23,440 bases of DNA from positions 1-23,440 of the forward strand of contig VBEI01000138.1 in the NCBI GenBank assembly GCA_005882715.1. The letters run 5' to 3'. The DNA comes from Chloroflexota bacterium (GTDB lineage: Bacteria; Chloroflexota; Dehalococcoidia; SM23-28-2; RBG-16-64-32). The first letter of the stretch is position 1, and each line of letters opens with the position of its first letter. Below the pieces are notes generated by a model that saw only the letters and a list, made by a program, of their open reading frames with translations, ran no database searches and was not told the DNA's origin. Of the stretch, positions 22,462 to 23,440 are shown piece after piece. The position numbers and the translations under genes were made by a program.

Positions 22462-23289
22462 TTAGACCCGCGGAAAGGCGGGCGCGCGCTTCTCCACGAA
22501 CGAGGCAACGCCTTCCCGGAAGTCGTCCCCTGTAAGGCTTTCCGCCATCAGCCGGTTTGTGTCCTCCATTGCTTCGTGCAGAGGCTTCATTAGGTGCAGG
22601 TAGACCTGCCGTTTCATGATCATGATCGAGGCAGGCGAACTGTTGCGTGCCAGATCCTCGATATAGCCTCGTGTCGTTGGCAGCAGCTCGTCGCCAGGGA
22701 CCACCCGGTCCACGAGGCCCAGCCGTTCCGCCTCCTGCGCGTCCACCCGGCGCGCGCTCCACAGCAGGTCGAGGGCCTTCGCTGGTCCGATTAGCCGCGG
22801 CAGAATCCAGCTCAGGCCGTGCTCCGCAACCAGGCCCCGCTGCGAGAACGACGTAGTAAACACCGCGCTGTCCGAGGCAAAGCGCAGGTCGCACATCGTG
22901 GCGATTGCGGTCGACCTGCCCGCGCAAGGACCGTTCACGGCGGCGATCACCGGCTTCTTCAAGGAGGGAATGAAGCTCCACGTTACACGGAACTCAGGGT
23001 CCACCTCGCGGCCGCGGGACTCCGCCTCCAGGTGCGCCAGAGTATCGTCCTGGTCGACGGCCCGGCGCTCGGCGATCTCCGCGAGGCTGCGCATGTCCGC
23101 TCCCGCGCTGAAAGCCCTGCCCGCCCCTGTCAGGATGATCCCGACCACGCGTTCGTCACGCTCGGCCGCGATCATGGCGTGTTTGATCTCGACCTGCGTC
23201 CTGGCCGTCAGGGCATTGAGCCGCTCCGGCCGATTGATCGTGACCGTAGCGACCGGGTCTGCGACCTCGTAGATAATCTCTTCGTACAT
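22462..23289 (-). CDS. enoyl-CoA hydratase/isomerase (crotonase family)
   Basis: A 275-aa cytoplasmic crotonase acting on acyl-CoA substrates, probably in fatty-acid or related degradation. The N-terminal strand pattern VATVTINRPERLNALTA is typical. The oxyanion-hole loops are FSAGADM (61-66) and AAVNGPCAG (to 124); the latter runs on as RSTAIA where most relatives have small Gly-rich residues. The usual catalytic Glu is present (E156 in GLVAEHGLSW). The C-terminus (LTGDDFREGVASFVEKRAPAF) is characteristic. The ATG at 23289 has GGGGAG about 6 nt upstream. It converges with the exported protein gene across 183 bp with no clear terminator. The exact reaction (hydratase, isomerase or other) is not determinable. 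Confidence 0.92.
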   Translation of the reverse strand: MYEEIIYEVADPVATVTINRPERLNALTARTQVEIKHAMIAAERDERVVGIILTGAGRAFSAGADMRSLAEIAERRAVDQDDTLAHLEAESRGREVDPEFRVTWSFIPSLKKPVIAAVNGPCAGRSTAIATMCDLRFASDSAVFTTSFSQRGLVAEHGLSWILPRLIGPAKALDLLWSARRVDAQEAERLGLVDRVVPGDELLPTTRGYIEDLARNSSPASIMIMKRQVYLHLMKPLHEAMEDTNRLMAESLTGDDFREGVASFVEKRAPAFPRV

Positions 23290-23321
23290 CGCCCGCTCCC
23301 CTTTCGATAGTCGTGATGTGG

Positions 23322-23327
23322 ATTATA
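23322..23327 (-). promoter_or_regulatory. -10 element upstream of the crotonase gene
   Basis: A perfect TATAAT on the reverse strand ends 32 bp before the start codon. No good -35 is found at 16-18 bp. The remaining bases to the window end (23328-23440) show nothing further. Confidence 0.4.
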
Positions 23328-23440
23328 CGGTTGGGAGTGTACGTTGGTGCCCTCAGCGCGGCAAGGGTGCCCCATCGAGTATTGGGCGGCATCCCTTGCT
23401 ACCGCAGCTGTCGCTTGAGAGGCAACTCGCGGATGCGCTG

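Noticed and set aside
22331..22981. 216-codon reverse-strand frame
   Set aside because: It overlaps the crotonase in another frame; Gly/Arg/Pro-rich with no domain.

Overview
The window is GC-rich, dense bacterial DNA, apparently chromosomal. The best guess for the host is a Chloroflexota-like bacterium or, less likely, an actinobacterium. The grounds are the Gram-positive-type LexA boxes, the split imuB/dnaE2 mutagenesis genes with a DUF6504-type partner, a DUF4389 membrane protein, and a large cyclase-AAA-TPR regulator. This is inferred from gene content; there is no rRNA or other direct marker.

Left part (1-6473): a metallo-beta-lactamase-fold hydrolase cut by the window edge, then an SOS mutagenesis block. 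imuB (inactive Y-family polymerase) and dnaE2 (error-prone polymerase III alpha) each sit behind a TTGACA / GAAC-N4-GTTC / TAAA(T/C)T promoter in which a LexA box fills the spacer. A DUF6504-like segment follows imuB in another frame without a normal start codon. A divergent DUF4389 membrane protein gene separates the two SOS genes. dnaE2 carries two short in-frame heptanucleotide repeat tracts and looks leaderless.

Middle (6540-11022): a dienelactone-hydrolase-family gene overlapping a 95-aa unknown gene, a reverse-strand membrane protein, and a compact run of four small plus-strand genes of unknown function (8542-9845) behind a perfect 15-bp palindrome. In that run a 44-aa frame is separated from the next gene only by an in-frame TGA followed at once by ATG. 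A membrane-anchored metallophosphoesterase lies opposite. Next to it is the 3' part of a tRNA-Gly(GCC), broken exactly at the anticodon loop and followed by 13-bp direct repeats. This is a candidate integration scar or insertion-element end.

Right part (11023-23440): a 1611-aa exported protein with PKD-like domains, a tandem FQSGG repeat and a gingipain-like (C25) cysteine protease core; a 1316-aa protein with two class III cyclase domains, an AAA ATPase and a TPR-like tail; a second exported protein of unknown function; and a reverse-strand enoyl-CoA hydratase/isomerase. The tRNA fragment is oriented so that any integrated element would lie on this right side, but no integrase or intact tRNA-Gly is visible here.
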